This document shows positions 60,155 through 64,000 of a DNA stretch of 64,000 nt, one piece after another. Location of the stretch: contig QZLH01000214.1 of the NCBI GenBank assembly GCA_003833135.1, positions 62,818 to 126,817 of the forward strand. Reading direction: 5' to 3'. This DNA is from Oehlia diaphana (taxonomy: Eukaryota > Glomeromycota > Glomeromycetes > Glomerales > Glomeraceae). The notes beneath the pieces were generated by a model, which was not told the origin of the DNA, did no database searches, and worked only from the letters and a program-made list of their open reading frames with translations. Within the stretch, counting starts at the first letter, position 1, and each line of letters begins with the position of its first letter. Position numbers and translations under genes: made by a program.

Positions 60155-60720
60155 CATAATATTTTTAAGAATTTATATTATTTTAGTTATTTTATTTTAA
60201 TTATTATATTAATAAAATTTATTACAGCATATTACCGTTTAAAGCGTTACTGTTATTATTAACAAGTGGCCATTATGCATGCTTCTTTGAGCGTATCGAA
60301 AAATATTCTTTGTGCGAAGCGAGAAAGACAACAGTAGACGGCAGTAAGACAGTAATAGAAAATATTAAGGTGTATGTATATATATCAGATATATTATCAT
60401 TATTGCTGAAGCCGTTAAACAAATCATTTTTTTCTCGTATTGCAAAGGAGTGACTGACTATTATAAATGATTTCGAAGGGATGTCTTAATTAAAATCAAA
60501 ACCGATATTTTTTTTTTTCCTTAACTCGATAAACGCATTTCTCTATTAAGTAAAGTGTAGAAAAACAAATTACATGGTAAACACAGAAATACTTGAAACT
60601 GAACAATAACGAATTACTGCCCAGCCTCTCCGTCCGAGCGCATCGATCAACACCACGGTCACACCTCACCCCCCTTTGACTACTACAATCCAATTTCTAT
60701 GTTTATCTACTCTATCGCTA
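60155..60720. other. Intergenic, no gene seen
   Basis: Nothing coding; a (TA)n stretch at about 60375-60400. The portion 60610-60720 is unusually C-rich on the + strand and is the 3' flank of the leftward frame that ends at 60721 or 60767. Confidence 0.4.
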
Positions 60721-61126
60721 TTACTGCTGTCTACCTCTACCTCGAGCTCCTCTACCCATAACACTTCTAACCTTTTCCGTGATACGTTTTCCACTCTCCT
60801 CCACTACTCTCTTCATCCTCCTCCACTTTACTTCTATCCCCTTGTTTACCGATAATTCGCTTCTTACCCTCTTTTACACAATCTTCATTAGCTGCTTCTT
60901 TTTTTAAATGTGGATTAGATAATAACCTTGTCGAAGCGTTCACGGTATTGTATTCATGTATCTCTACTGGAGTAACTTGTTTTATACTTTTGGTTTTCTC
61001 TTCTGTTGCCTTCTTTGCCTCAGCCGCATCCGCCCGTTTCTTTCTTGCTGCTGCGACCAACTCTAAGAATTGATTTTTGTATTTTATTGCCGCTTCTTTA
61101 GTCTCTTTTTCCTTTTCGGAATCCAT
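60721..61126 (-). CDS. Hypothetical charged helical protein, possible frameshift
   Basis: Leftward frame from ATG at 61126: MDSEKEKETKEAAIKYKNQF, then LELVAAARKKRADAAEAKKA and EEGKKRI-type charged helix; it is open for 119 codons to a stop at 60767. In the next frame an open stretch EESGKRITEKVRSVMGRGAR followed by GRGRQQ runs to a stop at 60721, suggesting one single-base shift near 60800-60815 in a GAGGAG-rich place and a true Gly/Arg-rich C-terminus. Base composition is clearly less AT-rich than the flanks, supporting coding. No family recognised; nuclear or RNA-binding function is only a guess from the RG tail. Confidence 0.45.
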
Positions 61127-62339
61127 TTTCTTTTCCGCTCTCTTCCTTTCTTTCTTTCCTCAAATAATTTTACTACTTCAACTACTTCTCCGGAGAGGTA
61201 TAGTCTTTTATTGAAGTTGAAATGCTTTGTGGTGGACTTTCAACAAGTTTTCCCTAAACTTGACAAACCGATATTGTTAATTGATATTGTTAAAATAATC
61301 TTAGGGCGTTCTTAGAGATCTGATTTGGTCAAAAATGTATCAGAAAATTTTTAAGAGTTTCCTATTTTGATGAACAAATAATCTAAAAATAGCCTATTTT
61401 TTAGTATAACAAAAGCAAGCATTTTTTCTACTTTTACTCGACTTAAAACTCATGCCAAACTAAAAAAAGCATGTTCAAACTATTGATCTTGTTATACTTG
61501 AGCACAAAATAGTTTTTGAATCTTCGATTTTGTAACATTAGCAGCATATTAGCCGTGAGAACGATGAAACGGATGAGTTCCTGAATCTGAATCATTCATA
61601 TAAGACTTAGACTTGTAAATTCAAGAAATAGGTACAGACTATGATACAGTTGAAATAGAAAGATCATGAATAAAAAAAATCAAGTTACGCAAGCGTAAAA
61701 TTTTTATATTAACCTTGCGTATATGAGTGATAAATATTTTGAATTTATGTAACATTTATTCCACTTTGTAGCAAAAATTTCCTTTTATTTACCGTAAACT
61801 AAATTATTCTGGCCGGCATTCTAAAGGATTTAAATGTTTCTGTTTATCAAATCACATCGGAAATCGAGAACAGAACGAATGAATAATTACGATCTACGTT
61901 AATATTATTCCCATTATAATAAATATATATGACATAAGCAAGAATATTATTATATTTGTTTGCTTTTATTGCTAATTTACTTCCAAATTCGGTAATTTTG
62001 CGTTATTTTATTCATTAACAAAATTATTATGTTTTAATGATTTTTTTAATTATTTTTAAGTATGGCAACAAATGGTATTAATGATTAAATAAAAAAAAAA
62101 TTAGTAAAAGATTAATAATAAAATACTAATAAAATTAACAAAATGGTTTAACAGTTAATATATTATTATAATAAATATGTTTTTTGAATAAATTATATTT
62201 ATAAATTCAAATTGATTCAAATATTTATGTCTTTGACGTAGCTTAATTTTCTTGGTAAAGAAAAATATCTATAAAATCTCTTTTTCTAAATTTTTCTTTC
62301 ATTAAATTATAATTAAATTAATATTATTAATATTAATAC
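61127..62339. other. Intergenic, no gene seen
   Basis: The first 200 bases, with CTTTC repeats at about 61140-61160, are the 5' flank of the leftward hypothetical gene. The rest is AT-rich with no coding signal. Confidence 0.45.
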
Positions 62340-62989
62340 ATGTGGCTGAGCTGGATGATTTGATTATGTTAAAATATATTTTGTTTGTTTATGCACGGAA
62401 TCTCCGTTTGTTTATAAGAAGAAAAAAAAAACAAAGATGGCGGTTATTTCCGTTATTATAATTGGCTTCTTTTTGCATAGAATTGAGATTAATAATTTTA
62501 AGTACTAATACAGACAATAAAGGAAAATTGTTTATCGTACAATATTTATTCTCTGTGAATTTGTACAACATTAATAATTGCTAAATTAATGATTTGCTAT
62601 TAAATCCGATCACTAATTGAAAGTAAATACTGTGCGAGCAATTATATTAATGGTTCGATCTTTATTTTTATCAAATGTTTCTTCATGGATAAAAAAAATC
62701 CAAATATATAGTAAACGGTATCCATATTGCATGATTATGTAAAAAATAAGGATACAGTTACATATAAATTATTAGTTTACGCTGGATTGCATGTATTTTT
62801 TATATATAAATAAAAAAAAAAAGGATTTTTGTAAAAAAATAAAAAATATAAATAAAAAAAAAAGGATTTCCTTTCTCTTTTTTTTTTTTTAAAAAAAAAA
62901 TTCCTTTCACCTTCCTTTTTAATTAATCCTTTGAAAGGATTAATAAATTTTTTTTTTTAAAATTTATAACGTATAAAAGTGTAACAATC
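62340..62989 (+). promoter_or_regulatory. 5' region of second channel gene
   Basis: Duplicate of 44339-44917 with insertions and base changes. It contains the perfect palindrome TTAATCCTTTG(AAAGGATTAA) at 62923-62943, about 45 bases before the ATG, whose near copy also precedes the first gene. A 20-30 base AAAAAGGATTT-containing unit is repeated at about 62815 and 62862. Confidence 0.65.
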
Positions 62990-64000
62990 ATGTTTTCATT
63001 CCAGAAAACTAATCAAACGCCATCGCATTTATATAGTGACGAAGAAAAAGCGGAGATTAGGTCAATAGCTTCTTTTGAATCAACGTATAACAAAAGGAAT
63101 ATTTATAATGGTCATCAATATATAGCTATAAGTCCGGACGGTACTCAGATAGTAACATTAAATACCACAACTTATCAAATAAAATTAAGTCAATCCGATA
63201 ATATATCAAAATTATATACTTTGAATTATGATAGTTTTAAAAATTTTGATGCTCCCGCTGTAATTTGGAGTTTAAGTGTGTCTAATGAAATTACTTTGCC
63301 TGATAAAACAACTGATGTGTTAATTGCCGTCTCTTGTTTTGATGATGATGTCAATAATGCTGATTCAACTATTAAACATACTTGGGTTATATCTTCTGCT
63401 AAACAAGTGAGAATTTCTTCTTCAATTAATGATATGGGTGGTATAATTAAATTCTTAGATGATGATAGTTCGATTTCTGAAAAGACAGATTTAGCTCTTA
63501 TAAATTCTTATGGAATTTCAAGATTTTCTATTCATCATGATAAAATCAATTCTATGATAAATGAAAATTATGTTCATGGTTGGTTTAATCTCTTCTCTGA
63601 TAATTCCGTTGAAAATTTTAATTTACCAAGCAAATTTTCAAATAGTGAAATTTCTAATTTTTCTATTCAACAAAATTTAGTAAAAGGTCGTTTTGTAGTA
63701 GAAAGTTATAAAAATAAAATACAAACTGTTGAAATGTATAATTTAAAAACAACTTTATTAGAAAATACTTTTCAAAAATCTGAAGAAACTGCTGCTTCAT
63801 TTTTAGGAAGAGGTTATTCTTGTTATGCTATATCAAATAATGAATCTTTATTCGCTTATTGTCGTGGTGCAAATAGTATTACCATTTATTTAATGGAGAA
63901 TGGTTTGGAAGTTACTACAAAAAAATTTAATGAAACAAATATTCAAATACTATTTTTTGATTTCGTAAAGAATGATGAAAAATTATTGATCGTTATCGAA
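62990..64000 (+). CDS. Second WD40-like / ion-channel paralogue, cut by window end
   Basis: Open from ATG at 62990 to the last base (337 codons), in the same frame as the gene at 44918. The first 40 residues differ at several places (MFSFQKTNQTPSHLYSDEEK against MLAFKKTNRTPSHLYNDEEK), after which identity is very high; from about 63650 to 64000 only scattered single changes are seen. It keeps the WD40-type lines ISPDGTQIVTLN and AISNNESLFAYCRGANS. Only the propeller-like part lies in the window, so whether the channel half is present cannot be seen. The spacing from the first copy is about 18 kb, same orientation. Confidence 0.85.
   Translation, partial: MFSFQKTNQTPSHLYSDEEKAEIRSIASFESTYNKRNIYNGHQYIAISPDGTQIVTLNTTTYQIKLSQSDNISKLYTLNYDSFKNFDAPAVIWSLSVSNEITLPDKTTDVLIAVSCFDDDVNNADSTIKHTWVISSAKQVRISSSINDMGGIIKFLDDDSSISEKTDLALINSYGISRFSIHHDKINSMINENYVHGWFNLFSDNSVENFNLPSKFSNSEISNFSIQQNLVKGRFVVESYKNKIQTVEMYNLKTTLLENTFQKSEETAASFLGRGYSCYAISNNESLFAYCRGANSITIYLMENGLEVTTKKFNETNIQILFFDFVKNDEKLLIVIE

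Noticed and set aside
1..64000. tRNA, rRNA or CRISPR loci
   Set aside because: A scan for B-box-like GGTTCGA words with matching A-box and stems, rRNA core words and regularly spaced short repeats found nothing convincing; a tRNA search program would be needed to exclude intron-bearing tRNAs.

Overview
The window looks like nuclear DNA of an early-diverging fungus, most likely an arbuscular mycorrhizal Glomeromycotina species close to Rhizophagus irregularis. The reasons are strong AT richness, many short (about 50-90 base) GT-AG introns with in-frame stops, a fungus-restricted membrane anchor (Opy2-like), a fungal type of heterotrimeric G-alpha, AIG1-type GTPase and LRR/coiled-coil genes of the sort multiplied in that genome, and a large load of decayed mobile DNA. 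The genus is an inference; no rRNA or other marker is present. Two N runs (30645-31496 and 45870-46265) show a draft assembly.

Left third (1-22.9 kb) is gene-dense and mostly housekeeping: an LRR/coiled-coil protein, a bacterial-type histidyl-tRNA synthetase, a divergent G-alpha subunit, methylthioadenosine phosphorylase, an Opy2-like MAPK membrane anchor, the SUMO E1 subunit Aos1, ribosome biogenesis factor Rrp7, fibrillarin (Nop1), an unrecognised 841-residue coiled-coil protein and the ER-Golgi tether Uso1/p115. Most exon structures were resolved by hand and their lengths sum to whole codons. Rrp7 and fibrillarin share a 208-base divergent promoter and both serve rRNA maturation.

The middle (22.9-44.3 kb) is gene-poor. 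It holds a transposase-like relic, an inverted-repeat transposon interrupted by an N gap, a divergent pair of membrane proteins (a two-pass glycoprotein-like protein and a seven- or eight-pass protein), an AIG1-type GTPase with coiled coil and glycine-rich tail broken by two single-base frameshifts, a 150-base inverted-repeat element and a purine minisatellite.

The right third (44.3-64 kb) holds the most unusual gene: a 1376-residue protein that joins a WD40-like N-terminal half to a six-transmembrane TRP-like ion channel with an acidic, coiled-coil tail. A second, nearly identical copy begins at 62990 and runs off the window, with its upstream region also duplicated. Between the copies lie only small, decayed or doubtful genes and two further miniature inverted-repeat elements, one with an 8-base target duplication. 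Sensing and signalling genes (channel pair, G-alpha, Opy2, 7-8 pass protein, AIG1 GTPase) are prominent, but no operon-like joint system can be shown.
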